Below are positions 55,484 through 64,000 of a stretch of 64,000 nt of DNA, piece by piece; position 1 is the stretch's first letter; each line of letters begins with the position of its first letter. A model generated the notes under the pieces. It worked only from the letters and a program-made list of their open reading frames with translations, had not been told where the DNA came from and did not search any database. The DNA is taken from assembly GCF_017309385.1 (NCBI RefSeq), contig NZ_JAFJMJ010000003.1, positions 248,001 through 312,000 of the forward strand. The letters run 5' to 3'. The stretch comes from Amycolatopsis sp. 195334CR. GTDB lineage: Bacteria > Actinomycetota > Actinomycetes > Mycobacteriales > Pseudonocardiaceae. The position numbers were made by a program, and so were the translations under genes.

Positions 55484-57301
55484 TCAGGGGTGCGGAACGG
55501 GCAGCACCACCCTGGCCGAGCCACCACCGCGCCGCACCGTTTCGGCGGCGGCGAGCCAGCGGCCGTCCGGCAGCCGTTCCACCGCGGTCGCCGCGCCGAT
55601 CTCCGTGGGCGCGGAAGCGAACTCCTGGCCGCGCGCCTTCAGTTCCGCGGTCTCCGGCTGGTTCAGGAACGCCGGCTCCACCTGGGCGTTGTCCGAGTTC
55701 CGCTGCGAGGCGCGTGGTTCGGCGATGGCCTCCACGAGCGACAGGTCGCGGTCCAGCCGCCCGGTCAGCACCTGCAGCACGGTGGTGATGATCGACGCGC
55801 CACCCGGTGAACCGGCGGCGAGGAACGGCTTGCCGTCCTTGAGCACGATCGTCGGTGCCATCGAGGACCGCGGGCGCTTGCCGGCGCCGGGCAGGTTCGG
55901 GTCCGGCACGCCGGGGGTCACCGGGACCATGGAGAAGTCGGTCAGCTCGTTGTTCAGCAGGAAGCCCCGGCCGGGCACGACCATGCCGCTGCCGCCTTCC
56001 TGCTCGATGGTCAGCGTGTAGGCGACCATGTTGCCCCATTTGTCCGCCGCGGTGAGGTGCGTGGTGTTCTCGCCCTCGTACGGCGTCGGCGCCGGGACGG
56101 GGCCTGCCGCGCACGGCTGCGGGTTCCGCGGGTCACCGGGCGCGACCGGGCTGACCAGCGCCTGCGCCGGGTCGATCAGGCAGGCGCGGCTGTCCGCGAA
56201 CTCCTGGCCGATCAGCTCGTCGGCGGGCACGTCGACGAAGTCGGGGTCGCCGATCCAGCGGTTGCGGTCGGCGAAGGACAGCCGGGTCGACTCGAGGAAC
56301 CGGTGCAGGTAGTCGGCCTTGTCCAGGTCCGCGAGGTCGGTGCCTTCGAGGATGTTGAGCGCCTCGCCGACGGTCAGCCCGCCGGACGAAGGCGCCGGCA
56401 TGCCGTAGACGTCCAGCCCGCGGTACTCGGTGTGCGTCGGCTCGCGGTCGACCGTGCGGTACTTCTCCAGGTCGGACTTGGTCAGCCTGCCCGGGCGCAC
56501 GTTGAGCCCGGCGGCCGGATCGACCGGCGGTTGCTGGACGGTGCGCACCACGTCCTCGCCGATGCGGCCGCGGTAGAGCGACGCGGTGCCGGTGCGGGCG
56601 AGTTCGCCGTAGGTCTTGGCGAGGTCCGGGTTGGCGAACTTGCTGCCGACCACCGGCGGCGCGCCGCCGGGCAGGTAGAGGTCGCGCGTGTCCGGGAACG
56701 CCTTGAACCGGGCGGCGTTGTTGGCGATCTGGTCGTGGAAGGTCTTGTCCACCGTGAATCCGCGCCTGGCCAGGTCCTCGGCCGGCTTCATCGCCCTGGC
56801 CAGCGGCAGCGTGCCCCATTTGCGCAGCGCGTCGCGCCAGGTGGCCGGGGTGCCGGGCGCGCCGACGGACAGCCCGCTGGTCACCGCCTCGGCGAACGGG
56901 ATGGCCTTGCCGTTCTCGACGAAGAGGTTCTCGTCCGCGGTGGCGGGGGCGGTCTCGCGGCCGTCGATCGTGTGCACCTTGCCGGTGCGGGCCTCGTAGA
57001 AGACGAAGAACCCGCCGCCGCCGATCCCCGCGGAAAACGGGTCGGTGACGCCGAGCGCTGCGGCCGTGGCGACCGCGGCGTCCACCGCGTTGCCGCCGCG
57101 GCGGAGCACGTCGATGCCGATCTGGCTGGCGTCGGCGTCGATGCTGGACACCGCGCCGAGGTAGCCGACCTGCTCCGGGACCTTGCCCGGCGGCGCACCG
57201 GGCGCGGCCGACGCGGGTGCACCGGCGGTGAGCAGTGCCGTCGCGCACGACACGGCGAGAACTCTGCGGAGGGTTCTGCGCTGAACAGGCATGCGCGTCA
57301 T
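55484..57301 (-). CDS. ggt: Gamma-glutamyltransferase, exported
   Basis: A 605-residue Ntn-hydrolase precursor with a signal peptide (~1-45, ending ASAAP). GAVSSIDADASQIGIDVLRRGGNAVDAAVATAAALGV-type sequence begins the large subunit. Autocleavage should occur before the catalytic Thr in GENTTHLTAADKWGNMV, giving the small subunit, which contains LLNNELTDFS and RPRSSMAPTIV. It cleaves glutathione or other gamma-glutamyl compounds outside the cell. The start is ATG 57301 or ATG 57292, both near GGGGCAGGA. It follows the dehydratase gene by 39 bases. Confidence 0.92.
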   Translation of the reverse strand: MTRMPVQRRTLRRVLAVSCATALLTAGAPASAAPGAPPGKVPEQVGYLGAVSSIDADASQIGIDVLRRGGNAVDAAVATAAALGVTDPFSAGIGGGGFFVFYEARTGKVHTIDGRETAPATADENLFVENGKAIPFAEAVTSGLSVGAPGTPATWRDALRKWGTLPLARAMKPAEDLARRGFTVDKTFHDQIANNAARFKAFPDTRDLYLPGGAPPVVGSKFANPDLAKTYGELARTGTASLYRGRIGEDVVRTVQQPPVDPAAGLNVRPGRLTKSDLEKYRTVDREPTHTEYRGLDVYGMPAPSSGGLTVGEALNILEGTDLADLDKADYLHRFLESTRLSFADRNRWIGDPDFVDVPADELIGQEFADSRACLIDPAQALVSPVAPGDPRNPQPCAAGPVPAPTPYEGENTTHLTAADKWGNMVAYTLTIEQEGGSGMVVPGRGFLLNNELTDFSMVPVTPGVPDPNLPGAGKRPRSSMAPTIVLKDGKPFLAAGSPGGASIITTVLQVLTGRLDRDLSLVEAIAEPRASQRNSDNAQVEPAFLNQPETAELKARGQEFASAPTEIGAATAVERLPDGRWLAAAETVRRGGGSARVVLPVPHP

Positions 57302-57340
57302 CCTGCCCCAGCGCACCGCGAAAATCACCAGTCTCGGACG

Positions 57341-58261
57341 TCAGGCGGTATCGCCGGGGTAATTGCGGCCGGTGATGATCGTGCCGAGGCGGTCGCCGGG
57401 GATGTCGTGCTCGAGCAACGCCGCGATCCCGGCGACGGCGGACGGTTCAACCAGGTGACCCGTGGTTTCGCGGAGCAGGCTCATCGCGCGTTCGATGGAC
57501 GCCTCCTCGACGGCCAGCATGTCGTCGACGTACTCGACGGTCCATTCGACCGCGGCCGGGACGGGCACGCGGACCGCGATCCCGTCGGCGATGGTCCGCA
57601 CGCTCTCGGTGGAGACGGGGGTGCGGTCGCGCCAGCTGTACAGCATCGCGGGTGCGCCGGCCGCGCAGACGCCGATGATCCGGGTCCGCGGGGCGTGCGC
57701 TTTGAGGTAGCAGCCGATGCCCCCGATCAGCGCGCCGTTGCCGACGGGGACCAGCAGCGTATCGAGTTCGAGTGGCGCCAGTTCGACACCGATCGTGCCC
57801 GCCCCTTCCGCGATGGCCGGCGCCTCGCCGTCCTCCACGAAGAGCCGCCCGTCGCCCTCGGCGTACTCGCGGGCCGCGTCCTTGGCCACGTCGAAGTCGG
57901 CGCCGACCTGCTTGACCTCCGCGCCGAACGCTCGCATGCGCGCGATCTTGCCCGCGTTGGCGTTCTCCGCGGTGAACACGGTGACCGGGATCCGCCGCGC
58001 GGCAGCGGCGTACGCGATGCCCTGCCCGAAGTTGCCTGCCGAAGCGCAGACGATCTCCTTGCCCGCTTCGAGCCCGCGGACGAAGTAGCTCGCGCCGCGT
58101 CCCTTGAACGAGCCCAGCGGGTTGAGCGTCTCGGCCTTGAGCACCAACTCGCGGCCGAGCCGCTGGTCGAGCACGGGGTCGTGGAACTGCGGGGTGTTCC
58201 GGAAGACCGGTTCAATCAGTTGACCAGCTTCGGCGATGTTCGCCGCGGAGAGCGCCACCAT
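57341..58261 (-). CDS. PLP-dependent threonine/serine dehydratase-like enzyme
   Basis: A 306-residue fold-type II PLP enzyme. The Schiff-base lysine is Lys53 in NPLGSFKGRGAS, SAGNFGQGIAYAAA contacts PLP, and VPVGNGALIGGIG is the phosphate-binding Gly-rich loop. It resembles catabolic threonine dehydratases without a regulatory ACT domain; the exact substrate is not certain. ATG 58261 lies 7 bases after a minus-strand TACGAT that forms half of a palindrome shared with the divergent GntR gene, so the transcript is probably leaderless and GntR-controlled. ggt follows in the same direction. Confidence 0.88.
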   Translation of the reverse strand: MVALSAANIAEAGQLIEPVFRNTPQFHDPVLDQRLGRELVLKAETLNPLGSFKGRGASYFVRGLEAGKEIVCASAGNFGQGIAYAAAARRIPVTVFTAENANAGKIARMRAFGAEVKQVGADFDVAKDAAREYAEGDGRLFVEDGEAPAIAEGAGTIGVELAPLELDTLLVPVGNGALIGGIGCYLKAHAPRTRIIGVCAAGAPAMLYSWRDRTPVSTESVRTIADGIAVRVPVPAAVEWTVEYVDDMLAVEEASIERAMSLLRETTGHLVEPSAVAGIAALLEHDIPGDRLGTIITGRNYPGDTA

Positions 58262-58268
58262 GGTGCCT

Positions 58269-58280
58269 ATCGTATACGAT
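58269..58280. promoter_or_regulatory. GntR operator doubling as two divergent -10 elements
   Basis: ATCGTATACGAT is a perfect palindrome. Read on the plus strand its right half is TACGAT, 6 bases before the GTG of the GntR gene; read on the minus strand the left half is TACGAT, 7 bases before the ATG of the dehydratase gene. Any repressor bound here would cover both -10 elements. Confidence 0.6.
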
Positions 58281-58286
58281 GAACAG

Positions 58287-58949
58287 GTGCCCGCAACGCC
58301 CATCGCCCGCGCCGAGCCCCTGCGCGACGCCGTGTACGCCCGGATCGTCGAGCTGTTCTGGTCGGGCGCCTACCCACCCGGCACCGCCGTGACCGAGGCA
58401 GCGCTGTCGCGCGAGTTGGACGTCTCCCGCACCCCGGTCCGCGAGGCCCTGCTCCGGCTCGAGGCCGAGGGCGTCCTGCGGTCGGCGCTGGCCAGGGGCT
58501 TCACCGTCCGACCGCTCGACCGGCGCGAGGCCACCGAGCTGTACCCGATCCTGGGCGCGCTGGAGAGCCTCGCCGTGCGGTCCGCGCGCACTCCCCCCGC
58601 GTCGCGCGTGCGCGACCTGGAACGCCTCCTCGCCGAGCTCGAGGACTGCACCGACCCGATCCGGCGCTGGCGGCTCGACTCCGATTGGCACGCCGGGCTG
58701 GTGGCCGCCGCGGGGAACCTCCAGCTCCAGGAGATGGTCGGCCGCGTGCGCACCAACCTGTCGCGATACGAGCTGACCTACATGCGCGAGATGGCCGACC
58801 GCACCGAGCCCGACCGCCAGCACCTCGAGATCCTCGTCGAGTTCGCCTCGGGTGACACCGAGCGTGCGGCGCAACTGCTCACCGCGCACTGGGACGCGGG
58901 CATGCACGCCGTGCTCGACTGGCTCGACCGGGACGCCGGCCCTGCCTAG
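58287..58949 (+). CDS. GntR family regulator (FCD/FadR-VanR type)
   Basis: A 220-residue repressor-type protein. The N-terminal winged helix (~8-75) contains TEAALSRELDVSRTPVREALLRLEAEGVL; the C-terminal helical FCD effector domain includes SDWHAGLVAAAGNLQL and HLEILVEFASGDTERAAQLLTAHWD with candidate metal-binding histidines. GTG 58287 is chosen because a TACGAT -10 lies 6 bases before it; an in-frame ATG at 58260 would run through the operator. It probably regulates itself and the divergent dehydratase-ggt genes in response to a carboxylic or amino acid. Its TAG interlocks with the priA stop in CTAG. Confidence 0.9.
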   Translation: MPATPIARAEPLRDAVYARIVELFWSGAYPPGTAVTEAALSRELDVSRTPVREALLRLEAEGVLRSALARGFTVRPLDRREATELYPILGALESLAVRSARTPPASRVRDLERLLAELEDCTDPIRRWRLDSDWHAGLVAAAGNLQLQEMVGRVRTNLSRYELTYMREMADRTEPDRQHLEILVEFASGDTERAAQLLTAHWDAGMHAVLDWLDRDAGPA

Positions 58950-61072
58950 ATCAACTCCAGCGGATCGAGCTGCACCCGCAGCGCCTCCGCCTCCTTGCGC
59001 GCGCTGCGCACGGCCAGCCCGCTCGCCAGCGCCGCAGCGAGCGCGCGGCCTTCTTCGCGCGGCACCCGGAGCAGCATGCGCTCGCGTTCCGAACGGCCTT
59101 CCTCGTCGATCTCGCCGAGCGGTACCGGTCCGAGCAGTTCGACACTCTCCGGCAACCGCATCTCGTCGAGGTAGGCGGCGACGGTCTCCGGACTGCCCTC
59201 GACGCTGGCCATCCGCACCACTGGCGGGAAGCCCAGCTCGCGACGTTCACCCAGTTCGACACTCGCGTGCCAAGCCGGGTCCCAGCGCACCAGCGCCTGC
59301 ACCGGCGTCAGCCCCGCCTCGGCGCCGACGATCACCCGGCCGCCCTCGGGACCCGGTCGCACCAGCGCAGCGGCAGCCATCCAGCGGCGCAGCGTTTCCT
59401 CCGCCGCGCGCAGGTCCTGCCTGCCGAGCAGGGCCCAGCCGTCGAGCAGCAGGGCTGCGCCGTAACCGCCCTCGGCGACCGGTTCCGCGCCCGGTGTCGC
59501 GATCACGAGCGCGGGCCGCGCGGGTACCTCGGCCAGCACTTCGGTCGCGCCGGAAGTGCGCACGGCAACCCCCGGGAACGCGCGTCCCATCTCCTCGGCG
59601 GTCCGCTTGGCCCCGATCACCACCGCTCGCAGTCGCGCCGAGCCGCAGGCCGGGCAGCGGAAGCCCGCCTCCGGCACGCCGCACCACCGGCAGTGCGGCG
59701 CGCGCGGGCCGTCCTGGTCGCGTCCACCTGGCAGAACCAACGGCCCCGCGCAGCGGCGGCACCGCGCGGGGGTACGGCACTGCCCGCAAGCCAGTGCCGG
59801 CACGTAACCGCGTCGAGGTACCTGGACGAGCACCGGCGCGCCGGCGGCCAGGCCCTGGCGCGCCGCTTCGAAGGCGACGGACGGCAAGCGCGCGGCCTTC
59901 GCGGCCTCGTCCCGCGCGACGTCGAAGTCCTCCCCCACGGGCGTGACCCGCGGCGCCCGCGCGCGCAACTCCTCCCGGCTGGCCACGATCGGATGCGCCC
60001 AGTTCGTCTCCACGAGCAACTGCGCCTCGGCCGTCCGGTTGAACCCGGCGACCAGGAGCGACGCGTTGCTCGCGTGCGCCCGCACCATCAGCACGTCGCG
60101 GACCTGGGGGTAGGGCATGTGCGGGTCGGCATGGAGGTCGTCCCCGTCGTCCCAGACCACGAACAGGCCCGGGTTGTCCACCGGGGCGAACATGGTGGCC
60201 CGCGTGCCGACCACCACCCGGACCGCCCCGCGCGACACCGCCAGCCAGCGCCGGTACCGCTCGGCGGGCCCGCTCTCGGCGGTCAGCGCGACCACCGCGT
60301 CCTCGCCGACCAGCTCCGCGCACGCCCGGTGCAGGCGCTTCAGGTCGCGTTGATCCGGCACGACCAGCACCGCGCCGCGGCCCGCGGCCGCCACGGTGGC
60401 CGCCGCCTCGGCGAGCCGGCGCGGCCAGTCCTCCCCCGGCAACGCCTGCCACACCGCGTGCGCCCGGCGGCCCGCGGCCAGCGCTTCGAGGAACGGCGCC
60501 CCCGACGGATAGCGGGTCCAACCGGTTGAACCGGGTGCCTCGGGCACCGGCGCGACCTCGCGCGGCGGCTCGCCTTCGGCTTTCGCGTGGCGTGGCGGGA
60601 TGGCCAGCCGCAGCACGTCGATCAGCGTGCCGCCGTACCGCTGCGCGACCGCGCGGCCCAGCGCCGCCAGCTCAGGCCCGAGCACCGGTTCACTGGAGGT
60701 GACCCGGTCGAGGAAGCTCAACTTGCCCACGTGCTCGGTGGTGTCCGCGCGTTCGACCAGGAAGCCGTCGACCAGCTGCCCGGCGAACCGGACGCGCACG
60801 CGGCACCCCGGCACCGCGGTCTCGTGGAACTTCTCCGGCACCTGGTAGTCGAACGTCCGGTCCAGGTGCGCCAGCGGGACGTCCACGATCACCCGCGCGA
60901 CCGGCTCGCTCGGCGCCGGCTTCTGCGCGCCCCGGCGCTGCGCGGCCGCTGCCTTCGCGGCGGCCGCCTTCGACTTGGGCGTGGCGCGCTTCGGCGCCGC
61001 CGCGCCGGGTCCCTCGGGCTTCCGGGCGGCGGGCGGCTCGGGGAGGTCCCACAGCGGGGTCGCGCCGTTCAC
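58946..61072 (-). CDS. priA: Primosomal protein N' PriA, actinobacterial type without helicase motifs
   Basis: A 708-residue replication restart protein. An Ala/Lys/Pro-rich N-terminus (~1-55) precedes the 3' DNA-binding domain (VARVIVDVPLAHLDRTFDYQVPE...). The zinc-binding cysteines are clear (CGQCRTPARCRRCAGP and HCRWCGVPEAGFRCPACGS). However, no Walker A GxGKT is present in the helicase region, and the motif II position reads WDDGDD instead of DEEH, so it should not hydrolyse ATP. This loss is known for actinobacterial PriA. It follows metK with a terminator between them and converges on the GntR gene. Confidence 0.93.
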   Translation of the reverse strand: MNGATPLWDLPEPPAARKPEGPGAAAPKRATPKSKAAAAKAAAAQRRGAQKPAPSEPVARVIVDVPLAHLDRTFDYQVPEKFHETAVPGCRVRVRFAGQLVDGFLVERADTTEHVGKLSFLDRVTSSEPVLGPELAALGRAVAQRYGGTLIDVLRLAIPPRHAKAEGEPPREVAPVPEAPGSTGWTRYPSGAPFLEALAAGRRAHAVWQALPGEDWPRRLAEAAATVAAAGRGAVLVVPDQRDLKRLHRACAELVGEDAVVALTAESGPAERYRRWLAVSRGAVRVVVGTRATMFAPVDNPGLFVVWDDGDDLHADPHMPYPQVRDVLMVRAHASNASLLVAGFNRTAEAQLLVETNWAHPIVASREELRARAPRVTPVGEDFDVARDEAAKAARLPSVAFEAARQGLAAGAPVLVQVPRRGYVPALACGQCRTPARCRRCAGPLVLPGGRDQDGPRAPHCRWCGVPEAGFRCPACGSARLRAVVIGAKRTAEEMGRAFPGVAVRTSGATEVLAEVPARPALVIATPGAEPVAEGGYGAALLLDGWALLGRQDLRAAEETLRRWMAAAALVRPGPEGGRVIVGAEAGLTPVQALVRWDPAWHASVELGERRELGFPPVVRMASVEGSPETVAAYLDEMRLPESVELLGPVPLGEIDEEGRSERERMLLRVPREEGRALAAALASGLAVRSARKEAEALRVQLDPLELI

Positions 61073-61091
61073 GTGCTGATCTCTACCAGAA

Positions 61092-61125
61092 GAAGCCCCC
61101 GGCCCCGATGGGGGCCGAGGGCTTC
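61092..61125 (-). terminator. Terminator hairpin between metK and priA
   Basis: A 15-bp stem (61092-61106 with 61111-61125, one mismatch) with a 4-base loop, 17 bases past the metK stop and 20 bases before the priA start. Confidence 0.65.
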
Positions 61126-61142
61126 AGCGGAACGGGTGGTGC

Positions 61143-62345
61143 TCAGGCGCCGGCGATCGAACGCAGGTCGGCGGCGCGCTGCGTGCTCTCCCACGGCAGC
61201 CCCAGCTCGGGGCGGCCGAAGTGCCCGTACGCCGCGGTCGGTGCGTAGATCGGGCGCAGCAGGTCCAGGTCGCGGATGATCGCGGCCGGGCGCAGGTCGA
61301 ACACCTCGCGGATGGCGGCCTGGATCTTCGACGGGTCCACCGTCTCGGTGCCGAAGGTCTCCACGAACAGGCCGACCGGCGACGCCTTGCCGATTGCGTA
61401 CGCCACCTGCACCTCGACCCGCGAAGCCAGCCCGGCGGCCACCACGTTCTTGGCCACCCACCGCATCGCGTACGCCGCCGAGCGGTCCACCTTCGACGGG
61501 TCCTTGCCGGAGAACGCGCCGCCACCGTGACGGGCCATGCCGCCGTAGGTGTCAACGATGATCTTGCGGCCGGTCAGCCCGGCGTCACCCATCGGGCCGC
61601 CGATGACGAACCGCCCGGTCGGGTTGACCAGCAGCCGCACGTCGGAGGCGTCGAGCTCCAGCTCGGCCAGCTCCGGCGCGACCACGTGCTCCTTGACGTC
61701 GACCCCGAGCATCTTGTCCAGGTCGATGCCGTCGGCGTGCTGGGTCGACACGACCACGGTGTCCAGGCGCACCGGCTGGTCACCGGCGTACTCGATGGTC
61801 ACCTGGGTCTTGCCGTCCGGGCGCAGGTACGGCAGCACGCCGTTGTTGCGGACCCCGGTCAGCCGCTGCGACAGGCGGTGCGCCAGCGCGATCGGCAACG
61901 GCATCAGCTCGGGCGTGTCCGAGCACGCGTAACCGAACATCAGGCCCTGGTCGCCCGCGCCCTGGCGGTCGATCTCGTCGAGCGCGTTCTCCAGGCGCGA
62001 CTCGTACGCGGTGTCGACGCCCTGGGCGATGTCCGGCGACTGCGCGCCGATCGCGACGTTCACCCCGCACGAGTTGCCGTCGAAGCCCTTGGCCGACGAG
62101 TCGTACCCGATCCGCAGGATCACGTCGCGGACGATGGTCGGGATGTCCGCGTAGGCCTCGGTGGTCACCTCGCCCGCCACGTGCACCTGGCCGGTGGTGA
62201 TCAGGGTCTCCACGGCTACCCGGCTGCGCGGGTCCTTGCTCAGCAGGGCGTCCAGGATCGAGTCGCTGATCGCATCGCAGATCTTGTCCGGATGCCCCTC
62301 GGTCACCGACTCGGAAGTGAACAGCCTGCGGTTCGACGCACTCAC
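61143..62345 (-). CDS. metK: S-adenosylmethionine synthetase
   Basis: A 400-residue enzyme making SAM from methionine and [29 protein letters not shown], the ATP-binding [12 protein letters not shown] and the phosphate-binding [20 protein letters not shown] are all present. GTG 62345 is preferred over the in-frame ATG at 62387 because it gives the standard N-terminus ([13 protein letters not shown]) and length, with AAGGGAAG upstream; a TACTCT -10 at 62389-62394 then leaves a ~37-base leader. That leader is too short for a SAM riboswitch. Confidence 0.96.
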   Translation of the reverse strand: MSASNRRLFTSESVTEGHPDKICDAISDSILDALLSKDPRSRVAVETLITTGQVHVAGEVTTEAYADIPTIVRDVILRIGYDSSAKGFDGNSCGVNVAIGAQSPDIAQGVDTAYESRLENALDEIDRQGAGDQGLMFGYACSDTPELMPLPIALAHRLSQRLTGVRNNGVLPYLRPDGKTQVTIEYAGDQPVRLDTVVVSTQHADGIDLDKMLGVDVKEHVVAPELAELELDASDVRLLVNPTGRFVIGGPMGDAGLTGRKIIVDTYGGMARHGGGAFSGKDPSKVDRSAAYAMRWVAKNVVAAGLASRVEVQVAYAIGKASPVGLFVETFGTETVDPSKIQAAIREVFDLRPAAIIRDLDLLRPIYAPTAAYGHFGRPELGLPWESTQRAADLRSIAGA

Positions 62346-62388
62346 GATCTCGTCACTTCCCTTTCTTAGGGTCCCCTGGTCACCCATC

Positions 62389-62394
62389 AGAGTA
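62389..62394 (-). promoter_or_regulatory. Candidate -10 element of metK
   Basis: TACTCT on the minus strand between coaBC and metK. Transcription from about 62382 would give a ~37-base leader with the AAGGGAAG ribosome site. Confidence 0.35.
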
Positions 62395-62408
62395 CTGGGC
62401 GGCGGCGG

Positions 62409-63653
62409 TCAAACACCTTGAGTCTTGCGCAAGCTCGCGACGGCGTCCCACACCGCGGCGGCCAGTTGCGCCTTCGCGCCGAACGGGATAGGGACCTCGG
62501 TTCCGTCGGCCCCCAGCAACCAGCCCGAATTGTCCTCGACCTCGAAGGCCTTGCCGTCGCCGACGGCGTTGACCACCAGCAGGTCGGCGCCCTTGCGCTT
62601 AAGCTTGGCCCGGGCGTGGTGCAGTACGTCACCGCCGGCGTCCCCGGTTTCGGCGGCGAAACCGACCACCACCTGACCGGGATGCCGGTCTTCGACCAAT
62701 CCGGCCAGAATGTCCGGATTGCGCACCAATTCGACCGTGGGCGCGCCACCGTCGTCGCTTTTCTTGATTTTGTGCTCCGCGCGCGACGCCGGCCGGAAAT
62801 CGGCCACCGCGGCGGCCATCACCACGACGTCGGCGCTCGTGGCTTCCGCGCGCACGGTCTCGGCGAGCTGCTCGGCGGTGGACACGTGCCGGACCGTCGC
62901 GCCCGCGGGATCGGGCAGGTCGACGGTGTGCGCGGCGACCAGGGTGACGTCGGCGCCCCGCTGGGCGGCCACCCGCGCCAGCGCGTAGCCCTGCTTGCCG
63001 GATGAGCGGTTGCCCAGGTAGCGGACCGGGTCGAGCGGCTCACGCGTGCCACCGGCGGAGACCACCACGCGCACGCCCTCCAGGTCGCGCGGCAGCGCGT
63101 CCGGGGCGGCGAGCAGCAGTTTCGCCAGGTCGACGATCTCGCGGGGGTCGGCCAGCCTGCCCTTGCCGCTGTCCACCCCGGTCAACCGGCCCGAATCCGG
63201 CTCGGTGACCACCAAGCCACGCGAGCGCAGCAGCGCCACGTTGTCCTGGGTGGCCGGGTGGTGCCACATCTCGGTGTGCATGGCCGGGAAGAACGCCACC
63301 GGGCAGCGCGCCATCAGCAGCGTGCCGGTGAGCAGGTCGTCGGCACGCCCATGGGCGGCCCGGGCCAGCAGGTCGGCGGTGGCGGGTACGACCAGCACCA
63401 GATCCGCCTCGTGGCCGATCCGCACGTGCTGCACGCTGGGCACGTCGCTGAACACCCCGGTGTGCACGGGGTGACCGGACAACGCCTCGAACGTGGCCGC
63501 ACCGACGAAGTTCAGCGCGGCTTCGGTGGGCACCACGCGCACGTCGTGCCCGGACTCGGTCAGCCCGCGCAGCACCTCGCAGGCCTTGTAGGCGGCGATG
63601 CCGCCGCCCACCCCGAGCACCACCCTGGGCTTGCGCCCCGGGGACTGGCTCAT
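62409..63653 (-). CDS. coaBC: Bifunctional phosphopantothenoylcysteine decarboxylase / phosphopantothenate-cysteine ligase
   Basis: A 414-residue two-domain enzyme of coenzyme A synthesis. The N-terminal FMN decarboxylase (CoaC) has [42 protein letters not shown] and PAMHTEMW (the family PxMNxxMW motif with His in place of Asn). The C-terminal ligase (CoaB) has [28 protein letters not shown] and AAAVADFRP. Its ATG overlaps the rpoZ stop (ATGA). The His variant in the decarboxylase motif is, from memory, usual in mycobacteria and relatives. Confidence 0.95.
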   Translation of the reverse strand: MSQSPGRKPRVVLGVGGGIAAYKACEVLRGLTESGHDVRVVPTEAALNFVGAATFEALSGHPVHTGVFSDVPSVQHVRIGHEADLVLVVPATADLLARAAHGRADDLLTGTLLMARCPVAFFPAMHTEMWHHPATQDNVALLRSRGLVVTEPDSGRLTGVDSGKGRLADPREIVDLAKLLLAAPDALPRDLEGVRVVVSAGGTREPLDPVRYLGNRSSGKQGYALARVAAQRGADVTLVAAHTVDLPDPAGATVRHVSTAEQLAETVRAEATSADVVVMAAAVADFRPASRAEHKIKKSDDGGAPTVELVRNPDILAGLVEDRHPGQVVVGFAAETGDAGGDVLHHARAKLKRKGADLLVVNAVGDGKAFEVEDNSGWLLGADGTEVPIPFGAKAQLAAAVWDAVASLRKTQGV

Positions 63654-63922
63654 TCGCCCTCGGTGTGCTCGAGCAGCCCGGCGTGGATCTCGCGCAGCGC
63701 GATCGACAGCGGCTTCTCCCGGGGACCCGGCTCGACGAGCGGGCCGACGTACTCCAGCAGGCCCTCGCCGAGCTGCGCGTAGTAGTCGTTGATCTGGCGG
63801 GCGCGCTTGGCCGAGTAGATCACCAGCGCGTACTTCGAGCTGACCTTTTCGAGCAGGTCGTCGATGGGCGGGTTGGTGATGCCTTCGAGTTCCTCGTGCT
63901 GTGCACCCAGGGTGATGGTCAC
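63650..63922 (-). CDS. rpoZ: DNA-directed RNA polymerase omega subunit
   Basis: A 90-residue omega subunit that supports assembly of the beta' subunit. [35 protein letters not shown] is the conserved core; the C-terminus ([16 protein letters not shown]) is also typical. The GTG at 63922 has CAGGAG 8 bases upstream. It is coupled to coaBC by a 4-base overlap. gmk would be expected next upstream, outside the window; bases 63923-64000 hold no gene that I can support. Confidence 0.96.
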   Translation of the reverse strand: MTITLGAQHEELEGITNPPIDDLLEKVSSKYALVIYSAKRARQINDYYAQLGEGLLEYVGPLVEPGPREKPLSIALREIHAGLLEHTEGE

Positions 63923-64000
63923 GCGCAGTACTCCTGAACGGTTGTGGAAAACAAGCTAGCTCGTCATCAAGCTTAACAACTCCGCCGCGGCGGTCTTCAC

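Noticed and set aside
62346..62408. Possible SAM riboswitch before metK
   Set aside because: The gap is 63 bases, with a -10 element in it and a leader of about 37 bases, too short for any known SAM riboswitch.

Overview
The window is high-G+C actinobacterial DNA, most likely from Amycolatopsis or a close Pseudonocardiaceae relative. The evidence is gene content and order: mptB, ctaA/ctaB, rbpA, whiA, opcA and a helicase-dead PriA type. Many genes also have a TAnnnT -10 element only 5-8 bases before the start codon (leaderless mRNAs). No tRNA, rRNA, CRISPR array, insertion sequence, integrase or biosynthetic gene cluster was seen. From memory, the gene order is a reversed version of the Mycobacterium tuberculosis block from rpoZ (Rv1390) to mptB (Rv1459c), interrupted by accessory insertions.

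Layout. 1-11.3 kb: end of mptB, an ABC exporter pair, heme A synthase ctaA, an acyl-CoA desaturase, a small conserved protein, a quinone reductase, an FKBP lipoprotein, a HelR/HelD-type RNA polymerase ATPase, an HxlR regulator divergent from an F420/NADP-type reductase, and ctaB. 11.6-19.9 kb: a tightly coupled pentose-phosphate operon tkt-tal-pgi-zwf-opcA-pgl. 20.1-25.2 kb: a sensor kinase with no adjacent regulator, rbpA, and the glycolytic operon gap-pgk-tpiA-secG. 25.3-40.3 kb: an accessory insertion between gap and whiA with a winged-helix protein, a 32-bp tandem array, LysE, a GPP34-permease-GNAT operon, a three-gene SMC/MksBEF (Wadjet-like) complex without a nuclease gene, a PPOX protein, a 22-bp repeat block and a secreted CBM/FnIII/sugar-dehydrogenase protein. 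40.4-45.2 kb: uvrC-rapZ-yvcK-whiA. 45.5-47.1 kb: secreted trypsin-like protease and exonuclease III. 47.3-51 kb: rpe-ribE-ribBA-ribH-PH protein, without ribD. 51-55.5 kb: a quinone reductase behind a SoxR-type promoter, and the fmt-rsmB-flavoprotein operon with a possible 19-residue leader peptide. 55.5-58.9 kb: gamma-glutamyltransferase, and a PLP dehydratase divergent from its GntR regulator. 58.9-64 kb: rpoZ-coaBC-metK-priA.

How the parts fit. Most of the window is housekeeping: carbon flux and NADPH supply, heme A for cytochrome oxidase, riboflavin, SAM and CoA synthesis, translation initiation and rRNA methylation, and RNA polymerase accessory factors (RbpA, omega, HelR). The most interesting items are the nuclease-less MksBEF-like operon whose SMC subunit has D-N in place of the usual Walker B D-E, a textbook SoxR operator in a 19-bp promoter spacer, a polyproline leaderless peptide coupled to fmt, a palindrome that doubles as two back-to-back -10 elements, and two different intergenic tandem arrays. 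All functional statements are from reading the sequence; no database search was run.
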